Positions 16,473 to 24,231 of a stretch of 64,000 nucleotides of DNA are shown here, piece after piece. The position numbers were made by a program, and so were the translations under genes. The stretch is from JAFGFG01 sp964442905 (lineage in GTDB: Archaea; Aenigmatarchaeota; Aenigmatarchaeia; QMZP01; JAFGSV01), in assembly GCA_964442905.1 (NCBI GenBank), contig CAYUBD010000001.1, positions 16,524 through 80,523 on the forward strand, given 5' to 3'. Each line of letters begins with the position of its first letter. Position 1 is the first letter of the stretch. The notes beneath the pieces are model-generated. The model ran no database searches and was not told the DNA's origin. It saw only the letters and a program-made list of their open reading frames with translations.

Positions 16473-17375
16473 TTAGGTTACAAGTTCTGAACTTATGGTG
16501 TCCCCTACCTGCATCATGTTCTCTATATAATTCTCTGAAAGAGGGTCTATCTGTACCACTACCCCTTTAATCTGCTCCGCGACTGATTGTGCCGTCTCGG
16601 TGCTGAACTGGCTCTGGACGAATATGACCTTTATGTCGTGCTCCGTTGCTTCCTCTATGATATGCGCAACATCCTGAACTATCGGTTCCTTGCCTTCTTT
16701 CTCTATTGATATCTGCTCGAAACCATACTCATCTGCCAGGTATCCCCATGCCGGATGGAATACCAACATCTTCTTCGTGCTGATTCCTGACATCGTCTGC
16801 CTGAGTTTCGAGTCCAGTTCGTTGAGTCTTGCTATGTATGCATCGGCGTTTTTCCTGTATTCTGCCGCATTCTCAGGGTCGTATTCTGCGAGTGTCTCAT
16901 ATATGGTCCCGACCTGGATTATCACGCTCTTTGGTGAAAGCCATAAGTGTGGATCGATACCCTCGTGATTTTCTTCATGCTCGTGTTCCTCACTTTCGGA
17001 AAAAAATCTCAGCTTTATGCCTTCACTCGTATCGACAACAATCATACCAGGGTTCATTGATTCTATCCTTGACGCGTGAGCCTTCTCGAATGCTATATGG
17101 CCTATACGGAAATATATTTCGGCCTTCTCGATGCTGACAGCATCTGCTGGGGTAAGCACATATGTTGCCGGGCTCGCACCGGGCGAAATCAGTTCGACTA
17201 CATTTACATGGTCCCCTCCGACCGAACTTACGAATTCCTTCTGCGGGATTATGCTTACTAAGACGTCTATTTTGCCATTATCTGCCGTCTCTGCATTCTG
17301 CTGTAGGCATCCGGATGATGTCATGACCGCAAATACTGCAAGGACAGTGAGAATTCTATATCTGCCAAATCTCAT
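16473..17375 (-). CDS. znuA: Metal ABC transporter substrate-binding lipoprotein (ZnuA-like)
   Basis: This is a 300-residue cluster A-I binding protein. The N-terminus has basic residues, a hydrophobic core and a lipobox (SSGC, Cys at about 24), so it is probably lipid-anchored outside the membrane. A His/Glu-rich loop EEHEHEENHEG precedes DPHLWLSP, typical of zinc binders, and VFHPAWGYLADEYG supplies further ligands. Zinc is the likely substrate, but manganese or iron cannot be excluded. I chose the ATG at 17375 over a TTG at 17384. Confidence 0.93.
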   Translation of the reverse strand: MRFGRYRILTVLAVFAVMTSSGCLQQNAETADNGKIDVLVSIIPQKEFVSSVGGDHVNVVELISPGASPATYVLTPADAVSIEKAEIYFRIGHIAFEKAHASRIESMNPGMIVVDTSEGIKLRFFSESEEHEHEENHEGIDPHLWLSPKSVIIQVGTIYETLAEYDPENAAEYRKNADAYIARLNELDSKLRQTMSGISTKKMLVFHPAWGYLADEYGFEQISIEKEGKEPIVQDVAHIIEEATEHDIKVIFVQSQFSTETAQSVAEQIKGVVVQIDPLSENYIENMMQVGDTISSELVT

Positions 17376-17445
17376 CGGAATCAATTATTATCCGGAATGG
17401 TAATTATTAAATGTTATTGATTGTTGTTATCAGTAAGGACAATCA

Positions 17446-17895
17446 TTAAACCCACCTTCTGACTTTCTTCCTGTAATCCAGATATTTCTTCCCGAAGGCC
17501 TTCTCAAGGTTCTTATCCTCGTCACCTATAAATATGTATTTCATCATTGCCACGAAAGCAAAGGGGAAAATGAACGTGAGAAGTGATCCGAGAAGCACGG
17601 ATTCCCCGAGCAGTATCATGAACATTCCCAGGTACATGGGATGCCTACTTATCCTGAATACGCCTGAGACAACGAGCTTTGAGGGCATTAGGTGGGGCTT
17701 CACGGTCGTGGAATTCTTCTTGAACGCCATGTCAGCCTGGATGTTGAGCATGATGCCTATAATTATCAGCAGCGTACCGGCATAGGAAACGGGCGCTTCT
17801 ATCACTGCAACTGAAGGCAAAAGTAAATGCACGACTGCTGACACCGCAAGAAGCATGAGGAAGTAGTTGGTCGGCATTATTCTGTTCAGTTTCAT
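17446..17895 (-). CDS. Isoprenylcysteine methyltransferase-like membrane protein
   Basis: This is a 149-residue protein with four helices and the PEMT/ICMT-like C-terminal signature FRISRHPMYLGMFMILLGE followed by EDKNLEKAFGKKYLDYRKKVRRW. Such proteins methylate lipids or cysteines; the substrate is unknown here. The ATG at 17895 overlaps the stop of the thiol-redox gene upstream. A second ATG two codons earlier is possible. Confidence 0.85.
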   Translation of the reverse strand: MKLNRIMPTNYFLMLLAVSAVVHLLLPSVAVIEAPVSYAGTLLIIIGIMLNIQADMAFKKNSTTVKPHLMPSKLVVSGVFRISRHPMYLGMFMILLGESVLLGSLLTFIFPFAFVAMMKYIFIGDEDKNLEKAFGKKYLDYRKKVRRWV

Positions 17896-19307
17896 ACCCA
17901 TCCCAAAAGCATGGCTATCCCGAGAAGCACTATTATCGACCCTGCCACAAGGTGCAGGTACTTTATGTTATTGTCCTTCCATCCTGAGACGTTCTCGACT
18001 TCCCTGACACCGAGATATACGACTATGGTTATAGCAGCCATCGGGAGAACGAATATAAGGTTGTAAAGCAGCAGAAGCGGTATCGTCTGCAGAAGGTCCA
18101 TGGCTGACAATATGCCACCGGCTATCACGTAAGGACCTATTGTGCATGGAAGAAGGAATATAGTCACGAAAGCGCCCACTACGAATGCTCCGGCAGGGGA
18201 TGTTATCTGGCCTATGACCTTCTTGAGCCTGGGCCTCATGAACATGGGCATCTCGGTCATCAGGCCGCCTGGCTTGTACCAGAAGAAATCCTTGAGGTTC
18301 AGTATCCCCAGTATGATTGCGGCGAATCCGAGTATCTTGTAGAGCGTCAGCCTCACATATGTTATGGCCTGTATGAGCTGGAAGAACTTTATTATGACAA
18401 GACCGTAGATTATGTACATCACGAAGACGGAAACCGTGAAGGCTATTCCGGCAAGCAGGATGTTCCTCTTCTTCTCAGGGTTGTAAGTGAGTATCGATAT
18501 GAGCATGAGCGTAAGCACGGCCAGCGCGCACGGATTGACGGCATCCACTGCAGCCAGCGACAGCAGCTTCACGAGTGTGATATCCACAGGGCTTTCGCTC
18601 ATTTCAGCATGGGTGATGTTGTCACACGGATGGTCTACTGTATGGTTCGTCTCTACGCATTCACCGTTCCACTCAAGCTTTGTGTTCCCGATTATCAGGG
18701 CATGCTGAAAATCCACACTGCTTCCCGAAAGAGGTACTGGCTCTGCGACATCGAGAGAGAAATCCTCACCTTCGACAATCTTTGTGATGTCTTCCTCTGT
18801 GAGGAGCGCCCTCATTACCGAATCATCAGAACCACTGCCGGGAACGAGAATCCTGTCCTTCGTCCATATCTTGGGTTTTCCCGGAAGCGATGAGATGTCA
18901 AGTTCTTCGATGGCGACGTTCCTCCCGTCTAAAAGCGGACATCCACTCTTTCCAAGATTCCCCATGAAAGCCTCGGCGTTCTGTATTATTGGAATGTCCC
19001 CTATGAGCGCGTTGTCACTATCGAATATCAGAAGGGGCACACCCATGCCAGAGCCGTATACCTCATCATAGCTGTAAAGCAATGGAGCGTTCTCCCCAAT
19101 CTGATAAAGCTCATACTCTATGATTACGAGTTCAGGGTGGCTGACAAGAAGGTCGTTCAGTACAAATGGGTCTGCATTGGCACAATGCGGGCAACCTATG
19201 CCTGTGAAATAGACCGCGCATATGCTTTTATCAGCCTGCGCACTTGCCTGCGGGACCGCGAGAGCAATCAAAGCCAATATTACCAGAAATGTTATTGCAT
19301 TTTTCAT
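17892..19307 (-). CDS. Exported thioredoxin domain fused to a CcdA/DsbD-type membrane domain
   Basis: This is a 471-residue protein. It has a signal peptide (about 1-24, ending ASAQA), an extracellular thioredoxin-like domain with GIGCPHCANADP, a charged linker to about residue 245, and a six-helix CcdA/DsbD domain. The membrane domain carries the two redox cysteines in AVNPCALAVLT and LLPCTIGPYV. Known relatives move reducing equivalents from cytoplasmic thioredoxin across the membrane. The domain order (thioredoxin first) differs from bacterial DsbD. A TATA-like TTTATATAAA lies about 24 bases before the ATG, so the gene is probably leaderless. Confidence 0.9.
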   Translation of the reverse strand: MKNAITFLVILALIALAVPQASAQADKSICAVYFTGIGCPHCANADPFVLNDLLVSHPELVIIEYELYQIGENAPLLYSYDEVYGSGMGVPLLIFDSDNALIGDIPIIQNAEAFMGNLGKSGCPLLDGRNVAIEELDISSLPGKPKIWTKDRILVPGSGSDDSVMRALLTEEDITKIVEGEDFSLDVAEPVPLSGSSVDFQHALIIGNTKLEWNGECVETNHTVDHPCDNITHAEMSESPVDITLVKLLSLAAVDAVNPCALAVLTLMLISILTYNPEKKRNILLAGIAFTVSVFVMYIIYGLVIIKFFQLIQAITYVRLTLYKILGFAAIILGILNLKDFFWYKPGGLMTEMPMFMRPRLKKVIGQITSPAGAFVVGAFVTIFLLPCTIGPYVIAGGILSAMDLLQTIPLLLLYNLIFVLPMAAITIVVYLGVREVENVSGWKDNNIKYLHLVAGSIIVLLGIAMLLGWV

Positions 19308-19387
19308 GGTATCATATTTTGTTTGTTTATATAAAATATTTTACGGTTTTCTTCGCTTTTCGGCATAGGATTTTTTTGCAGTTTCTT

Positions 19388-19714
19388 TTACAATCTTCCT
19401 CTTCCCTGACCGCCGCCGCCCCGGCCTTGACCTCTGCCGTCCCGGGGTCCTATACCGAGACCTTTTCCCCCGCCGGATCCCATACCTCTGCCACGGCCGT
19501 ATCCCTGGCTAAATTTAGTGTCCGTATCCTTATTGCCGGTTCCAGTATCATCAAGCATGAGAGCTCCTGTGGGGCATGCATTTGCAGCATCATGCAGGCA
19601 TCCTGCCTTTTCATTACTTATTCTCGCCTTTCCCCCGGACATTTCTATTCCTTCCGGGCAGACGCCCGCGCAGGCTCCGCAACCCGCACACCTTGCTTCG
19701 TCTATTCTTACCAT
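19388..19714 (-). CDS. Ferredoxin with Gly/Arg-rich C-terminal tail
   Basis: This is a 108-residue protein. Residues 1-55 form a ferredoxin with CAGCGACAGVCP and a second cysteine pair (CLHDAANACP). Residues about 60-108 are a low-complexity tail dominated by Gly and Arg. The function of the tail is unknown; it may be an RGG-like or protein-binding segment. The gene follows the DUF59 gene by one base and is part of the 20 kb redox cluster. Confidence 0.85.
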   Translation of the reverse strand: MVRIDEARCAGCGACAGVCPEGIEMSGGKARISNEKAGCLHDAANACPTGALMLDDTGTGNKDTDTKFSQGYGRGRGMGSGGGKGLGIGPRDGRGQGRGGGGQGRGRL

Positions 19715-19715
19715 C

Positions 19716-20018
19716 TTAAACCTTCCACCCTTCCTGCGCCAGTTTCATGAATCTTGCCTTTTCCTTCTCATCCATTTCGGTCATTTTTACCTCAATCTCT
19801 ACATTCCTGTCCAGCTTCCTTATGTATTCCTTTACAAGTTTGATGAGACCTTCCTTAATCGGGATATTCAGGAACGGAAGCGCCAACGTAAGAGTAACTT
19901 TATCCTTTCCGATGCTTATATTTCTTATCATCCCGAGCTTCACAAGGCTGTAACTTATCTCCGGATGCATGGCCTTTGATAGTGCACCTTCAACATCTTC
20001 TTTTGAGATTTGTTCCAT
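19716..20018 (-). CDS. DUF59/MIP18-family protein, iron-sulfur assembly type
   Basis: This is a 100-residue protein with the DUF59 pattern: a helical N-terminus (EDVEGALSKAMHPEISYSLV), LGMIRNISI and VTLTLALPF followed by a C-terminal helix. The usual Cys of the family (in the P.C/P region) is not seen here, where the sequence reads ALPFLNIP. Relatives help assemble or transfer Fe-S clusters. I chose the ATG at 20018 after GAGGGAC rather than the longer frame, which runs into the upstream ferredoxin gene. Confidence 0.82.
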   Translation of the reverse strand: MEQISKEDVEGALSKAMHPEISYSLVKLGMIRNISIGKDKVTLTLALPFLNIPIKEGLIKLVKEYIRKLDRNVEIEVKMTEMDEKEKARFMKLAQEGWKV

Positions 20019-20031
20019 ATCAGTCCCTCTT

Positions 20032-20391
20032 TTATCCATCGGCCGCATTCTCCATAAGACTTTCAATTCTTTCTATACTCTTTTCTGCAACTTTTATTTC
20101 TTTGTTGAAATGCCTTTTCATCCTTTCGAGAAAAGCTTTCTTTTCCTCTTTAGTATTAAAATTTTCCATAAGCTTCTTGGTTTTTTTCAGATTCTCTTCC
20201 ACTTCTTGTGGAATCTTTTCACTATCATGCTCTACTGCTCCTTGAGGACATGCATCATGGCATTTTCCGCATCTAATGCATTTTTCCATGTCTATTTCAG
20301 CCTTTCCTTCTTCCAGGCTGATAGCTCCTGATGGACACATTTTGACGCAAATTCCGCAACCAGTGCATCTCTCTTTATCAATCCATGGCAT
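20032..20391 (-). CDS. 2[4Fe-4S] ferredoxin with helical C-terminal extension
   Basis: This is a 119-residue protein. The first 55 residues hold two clusters (CTGCGICVKMCP and CIRCGKCHDACP). The remaining part is a long charged helix pair (about 60-115) likely to form a coiled coil. GAGGTG precedes the ATG. It is an electron carrier or a subunit of the neighbouring oxidoreductase; the helical arm suggests docking to a partner (inference). Confidence 0.88.
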   Translation of the reverse strand: MPWIDKERCTGCGICVKMCPSGAISLEEGKAEIDMEKCIRCGKCHDACPQGAVEHDSEKIPQEVEENLKKTKKLMENFNTKEEKKAFLERMKRHFNKEIKVAEKSIERIESLMENAADG

Positions 20392-20462
20392 TTCAACACC
20401 TCGATTTTTTAATTCCGTGTTAAATCATTTTATATAATTTCAATACTTAATAATTTTACCCA

Positions 20463-20849
20463 TTATCTCTTGCGCTTTGGTACAGGATCTCTTATCACGG
20501 TTTCCGGGTCAGTCGTGGAGAGGAAAACGTTCTTTGTCATTTTGAGAGCACCCGTAGGGCATATGTCCTGGCACAGGCCGCAGAAGCAGCATTTGCCAAG
20601 GTCAATCTTCGGGTAGGTTTTCTTGTATTTATCCTTATATTTTTTTGGCAATTCTACCATTTCTATGGCTTTATTCGGACATATCCTGGCGCAAAGCCCG
20701 CAGGACACGCACTTGTTTATGTCGTAGTCATGCTCTCCCCTGTATCCTTCGGCTATGTGTATAGATTCCGCGGGAAACCTAACCGTAATCGGTCTTCTGA
20801 ACATGTTCTTAATAACCTCTGATAACATTCCGAATTTCATTTTCTTCAC
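20463..20849 (-). CDS. NuoI/MbxN-like iron-sulfur subunit of the orphan module
   Basis: This 128-residue subunit has two 4Fe-4S motifs, CVSCGLCARICP and CCFCGLCQDICP, the second with an additional cysteine. Its N-terminus (MLSEVIKNMFRRPITVRFP) resembles NuoI and MbhN. Its start overlaps the stop of the large-subunit gene. It is the last gene of a four-gene set (22901 to 20463) that corresponds to the hydrophilic arm of complex I, Mbh and Mbx. Confidence 0.9.
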   Translation of the reverse strand: MKKMKFGMLSEVIKNMFRRPITVRFPAESIHIAEGYRGEHDYDINKCVSCGLCARICPNKAIEMVELPKKYKDKYKKTYPKIDLGKCCFCGLCQDICPTGALKMTKNVFLSTTDPETVIRDPVPKRKR

Positions 20850-21949
20850 CTATCCATATCTGCCGGGCATGGATTCAAGCTCCAGTAAATAGCCGGCACG
20901 TCTGCAATCTGGCTGCCTACCAGCAGATGCTCGAGAACCGGTATCATATGCAAAAATGACGGTCCCCTTATCTTGCATCTGTAGGGACTCCCGGTTCCGT
21001 CTCCGACCATATACACGCCTGCCTCTCCTCTTGCAATCTCATTCCTTATGTATACTTCCCCCTTTGGAATCTTGGCAGCCAATTCGGGCTTCAGCGAAGG
21101 CTCTCTCACTTTCCCTCCGGGCAATTCATTCAGAGCCTGCCTTACGATTTTCATCGACTGCTCGATTTCCCTTATCCCGATAACATATCTGGAGTACGAG
21201 TCTCCTTCATTCATAATCGGGACATCAAAATCAAACTGGTCATATACTTCATACGGATCGTCGAGTCTCACATCGGTCTTCATACCGCTTGCCCTCAGGA
21301 CAGGTCCGGTCGCGCCCAATCTCACAGCATCTTTCAGTTTTAGCACACCGATACCCTTCATTCTTGAGAGCAGAGCGGGGTTTTCGAGCTTTTCCAGCAT
21401 CTTCATTCTGTCTACCTTATCCAGAACCTTTAGTATTCTTTCTCTGGCTCTGTCAGGCAAGTCCCTTCTTACCCCTCCCGGGCATATGTAGCCTGCGGGA
21501 TAGACCCTTCCCCCGGTGACGGACTCGAAGATATCCAGTATGTAGTCCCTGTAGCCGAATGCCAGCTTGAACCCCGTATCGAAGCCGGTGCCCATTGACA
21601 TAGCGCCATACCAGATGATATGAGATTGTATCCTGGACAGCTCTGCCATTATGACCCTTATGTATTTCGCCCTTTCCGGAATCACTGTTCCAGTCAGCTC
21701 GTCCACAGCTTCTGCATGTGCCAGGTTCCATGCAAGCGGCTCCAGTACACAGATCCTCTCAGATAACACCCCATTCAGCATAGGTGTCCTGCTTTCCATT
21801 AATTTCACAAAACCCCTGTGCAGATATCCCGGATCTGACTTGGCACCTGTGACATTTTCCCCGTTCACCTTCAGTTTTACGGAGAAATTTCCGGAGCCTG
21901 GATGGGCCGGTCCAAATGGAAGGTCGTAATCTTTTGACACTTCAATCAT
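20846..21949 (-). CDS. NuoD/MbxL-like large subunit lacking two NiFe ligands
   Basis: This 367-residue homologue of hydrogenase large subunits shares RGF..L.ES, SERIC, MAELSRIQSHIIWYG, GGVRRD and LRASGMKTDVR with MbhL. The first motif is RICVLE: C67 is kept but the second cysteine is Glu70. The last motif is NPCPADMDR: C361 is kept but the second cysteine is Asp364. There is almost no tail after it, so no maturation cleavage is needed. It therefore cannot hold a standard NiFe site. I recall that the Pyrococcus MbxL subunit (sulfur reduction) also lost two of four ligands. Quinone or F420 complexes are alternatives. Confidence 0.9.
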   Translation of the reverse strand: MIEVSKDYDLPFGPAHPGSGNFSVKLKVNGENVTGAKSDPGYLHRGFVKLMESRTPMLNGVLSERICVLEPLAWNLAHAEAVDELTGTVIPERAKYIRVIMAELSRIQSHIIWYGAMSMGTGFDTGFKLAFGYRDYILDIFESVTGGRVYPAGYICPGGVRRDLPDRARERILKVLDKVDRMKMLEKLENPALLSRMKGIGVLKLKDAVRLGATGPVLRASGMKTDVRLDDPYEVYDQFDFDVPIMNEGDSYSRYVIGIREIEQSMKIVRQALNELPGGKVREPSLKPELAAKIPKGEVYIRNEIARGEAGVYMVGDGTGSPYRCKIRGPSFLHMIPVLEHLLVGSQIADVPAIYWSLNPCPADMDR

Positions 21950-22464
21950 GCTTCCTCCTCCCAGTAAACTTTTTCTCTTTCGTTTTCCTTGTCATAATGC
22001 TCCTTTCTTACGTATGCTTTCCAGTCAAAGTCACGCCTGAATGGTGGGGGCCCTTTCCAGTTCTCCAGGAAGAGTTCTGACAGGTCGGGATTTCCGGTGA
22101 ATTTCACTCCGAAAAGCTCGTGTGACTCCCTTTCGTGTATCTGGGCGTTCTTCCCCCATATCGTGCCGACAGAATCGATGACAGGGTCCTTCCTACTTAT
22201 CTTTGTCTTTATGGTAAGCGCCATTTTATCATCGTATGACCATAGATGGTATGCGATTACGTATTTCCCCTCTTTAAGTATATCCGTGACGGAAATTGCA
22301 GATAGGTGGTCAAATCCGAGACCTTTCACATGCTTGCACAGGCTCGGCAGCTTTGCCTTCGTGGTTTCCACCCAAATCCTGCGCTCTTTTTGGACCCTCA
22401 CGTCGGCTGAGAATTTTCTCCTTATCTTACCAGCCATTTCCTTCCCACTTATATTAGTGCTCAT
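21946..22464 (-). CDS. NuoC/MbxK-like subunit
   Basis: This is a 172-residue NuoC-type protein, with FDHLSAISVTDIL and the hallmark HERESHELFGVKFTGNPDL. The start is ATG at 22464, overlapping the NuoB-like gene (ATGA); codons further upstream lie within that gene. It is a structural linker between the small and large subunits. Confidence 0.9.
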   Translation of the reverse strand: MSTNISGKEMAGKIRRKFSADVRVQKERRIWVETTKAKLPSLCKHVKGLGFDHLSAISVTDILKEGKYVIAYHLWSYDDKMALTIKTKISRKDPVIDSVGTIWGKNAQIHERESHELFGVKFTGNPDLSELFLENWKGPPPFRRDFDWKAYVRKEHYDKENEREKVYWEEEA

Positions 22465-22901
22465 TTGCTCTCCTTCCCGTTCATCTTTTCCACGTGTTCG
22501 ACAATCTGGTGGATGGCATGGAATACTGCCTCGGGCCTCGGCGGACACCCGGGTATGTACATGTCCACAGGTATATGGTCCCCCACCCTTTTAACGGTAT
22601 TGTAAGAATCCCAGTACATCCCACCGCTCATGGTGCATGAACCCATGGCTATAACAACTCTCGGCTCAGGCATCTGCTCATATATCCTTTTGGCTCTTTC
22701 CATGGACTTGAAGGTCTGGTATCCCGCGATGATCAGGCAGTCAGCGTGCCTGGGTGACCCGACCGGTATTATGCCGAACCTCTCCATGTCCCACCTAGAG
22801 CCGACAACTGGCAGCAGTTCCGTGAAACCGCAGGAATTGAACCAGTTAAAAATCCATATGGATTTTACGAGCCGTTTTAGTTTTTTTGATTCTTCAGACA
22901 T
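22461..22901 (-). CDS. NuoB/MbxJ-like small subunit with altered cluster motif
   Basis: This is a 146-residue protein homologous to MbhJ and NuoB (GSPRHADCLIIAG, MGSCTMSGGMYWDSYN, PGCPPRPEA). The first cluster motif reads NSCGFTEL, with one cysteine (C24) where NuoB has CC and MbhJ has CxxC. The other cysteines are C55, C89 and C119. C55 sits where relatives have a hydrophobic residue and might replace the lost ligand. It is first in the four-gene set; a GGTGA site precedes it. A thioredoxin gene lies just upstream. Confidence 0.9.
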   Translation of the reverse strand: MSEESKKLKRLVKSIWIFNWFNSCGFTELLPVVGSRWDMERFGIIPVGSPRHADCLIIAGYQTFKSMERAKRIYEQMPEPRVVIAMGSCTMSGGMYWDSYNTVKRVGDHIPVDMYIPGCPPRPEAVFHAIHQIVEHVEKMNGKESK

Positions 22902-22924
22902 CTGTTCACCAATATTTCAAAATA

Positions 22925-23332
22925 TTATCCAAGATTCTTGTCCAGCCATTCCCGTACCAATGGCTCTCCCATGGCCCCAAGGAATTCATCGGCAACCTGA
23001 CCGTTTTTGAACATCTTTACAGCCGGGATGCCTGTAATTCCATATTTTTGAGCAAGCTCCTGGTTTTCATTGACATCGACTTTTGCCAGAATGAATTTCC
23101 CTTTATAGTCATTGGCCAGCTTCTCCAGTATCGGGCCAAGTATAAGGCATGGAGAGCACCACACCGCCCAGAAATCAACGACAACGGGAACCTTCTGCGA
23201 CTGGTCTATAACCAGTTGCTGAAAGTTGTCAGCACCAACTTCGATTTTGGTTTCCATGTTCTTTTCCACTTTTGTTTTTTCAAGCATGTTCTCCATTTTC
23301 TCTTTTCTTATCCTGGCAAGCTCATCATCCAT
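22925..23332 (-). CDS. Thioredoxin with WCSPC site
   Basis: This is a 135-residue thioredoxin. The active site is VVDFWAVWCSPC, with Ser replacing Gly of the classical WCGPC, followed by GITGIPAVKMFKNG. A charged N-terminal extension of about 25 residues (rich in Glu, Lys and Met) precedes the fold. I chose the ATG at 23332; a TATA-like stretch (AATATTTTAATATATC) lies upstream, and the longer frame would cover it. It is codirectional with the Mbx-like genes 23 bases downstream, suggesting a joint redox role. Confidence 0.9.
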   Translation of the reverse strand: MDDELARIRKEKMENMLEKTKVEKNMETKIEVGADNFQQLVIDQSQKVPVVVDFWAVWCSPCLILGPILEKLANDYKGKFILAKVDVNENQELAQKYGITGIPAVKMFKNGQVADEFLGAMGEPLVREWLDKNLG

Positions 23333-23473
23333 TCTATCACGTGATAGTGGATATTGTATTTGATATATTAAAATATTTTGTCCAGATTTGAAACCAGAGA
23401 TTAACATAATCGGGAGGCCTTTTAGCATAGTATCTATAAGAACAGAAAACAATTTACAAGCAGGCGATGAAAA

Positions 23474-24202
23474 ATGAATGACATTTTACTGATAGTATTT
23501 TTGATATTTGTCGGGCAAACCTTGGGCTCTCTGGTAGGACTGATAAAAAAACCGAAAAAGACTTTTTTATACGCTTCCCTGGCATTCGCTGCTTCCATGA
23601 TGCTGGGCATATCCTTCTTCCAGCTGATACCCGAAAGCATGGAAATCGCGTCTCTCCATATAGTGGCAGCCTCCTTCTTTCTTGGAATAGCAATAATGTG
23701 GATTGTTGACAAGCTTTTACCCCATATAAATCCTGAGCTGCTCAAAAAAGAGAAGCCTTCTGTTAAAAGAAGCGTTACCATGCTTGTTATTGGCATAGCC
23801 TTGCATAATTTCCCAGAAGGATTGGCAATTGGGGTCGGTTTTGCTTTGACACCTGCTTTGGGAATTATGATAGCATTAGGGATTGCGGCCCAGGATATTC
23901 CGGAGAATATCGCTACAATCGTCCCATTGTACGGCTTAACCAAAAAGAGAATGAAATCTTTTGTTATACTGACAGCAACGATATTGTTTGAGGTTATTGG
24001 CTTTGTTTTCGGCTATTATCTTTTAAGAGGAATGTCACTAGGATTGTTAGGAGCATCTCTTGCAATTGCAGCAGGGTTTATGACTTATATCTCCATAGAA
24101 GAACTGATTCCGGCGGCACAAATAAAACAAAATCCTAAGATAGGTTTTACCGGTATTATTTTGGGATTAGTGTGTGTCTTGTTAATAAGCCTTTTGGGCT
24201 AA
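23474..24202 (+). CDS. ZIP-family metal transporter
   Basis: This is a 242-residue protein with about eight helices. The ZIP metal-site motif ALHNFPEGLAIGVGF lies in helix 4 and AAQDIPENIATIVPL in helix 5. A short lysine-rich loop replaces the usual His-rich loop. It would import zinc, iron or another divalent metal. It is divergent from the thioredoxin at 23332, and the 140 bases between them contain AT-rich promoter sequence for both. Confidence 0.93.
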   Translation: MNDILLIVFLIFVGQTLGSLVGLIKKPKKTFLYASLAFAASMMLGISFFQLIPESMEIASLHIVAASFFLGIAIMWIVDKLLPHINPELLKKEKPSVKRSVTMLVIGIALHNFPEGLAIGVGFALTPALGIMIALGIAAQDIPENIATIVPLYGLTKKRMKSFVILTATILFEVIGFVFGYYLLRGMSLGLLGASLAIAAGFMTYISIEELIPAAQIKQNPKIGFTGIILGLVCVLLISLLG

Positions 24203-24231
24203 AGTGGTGAAAATTGTTAAAAACCACACTT

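Noticed and set aside
20846..21949. Second NiFe hydrogenase
   Set aside because: The large subunit lacks the second cysteine of both CxxC motifs and the C-terminal maturation tail, so a NiFe centre is not supported.
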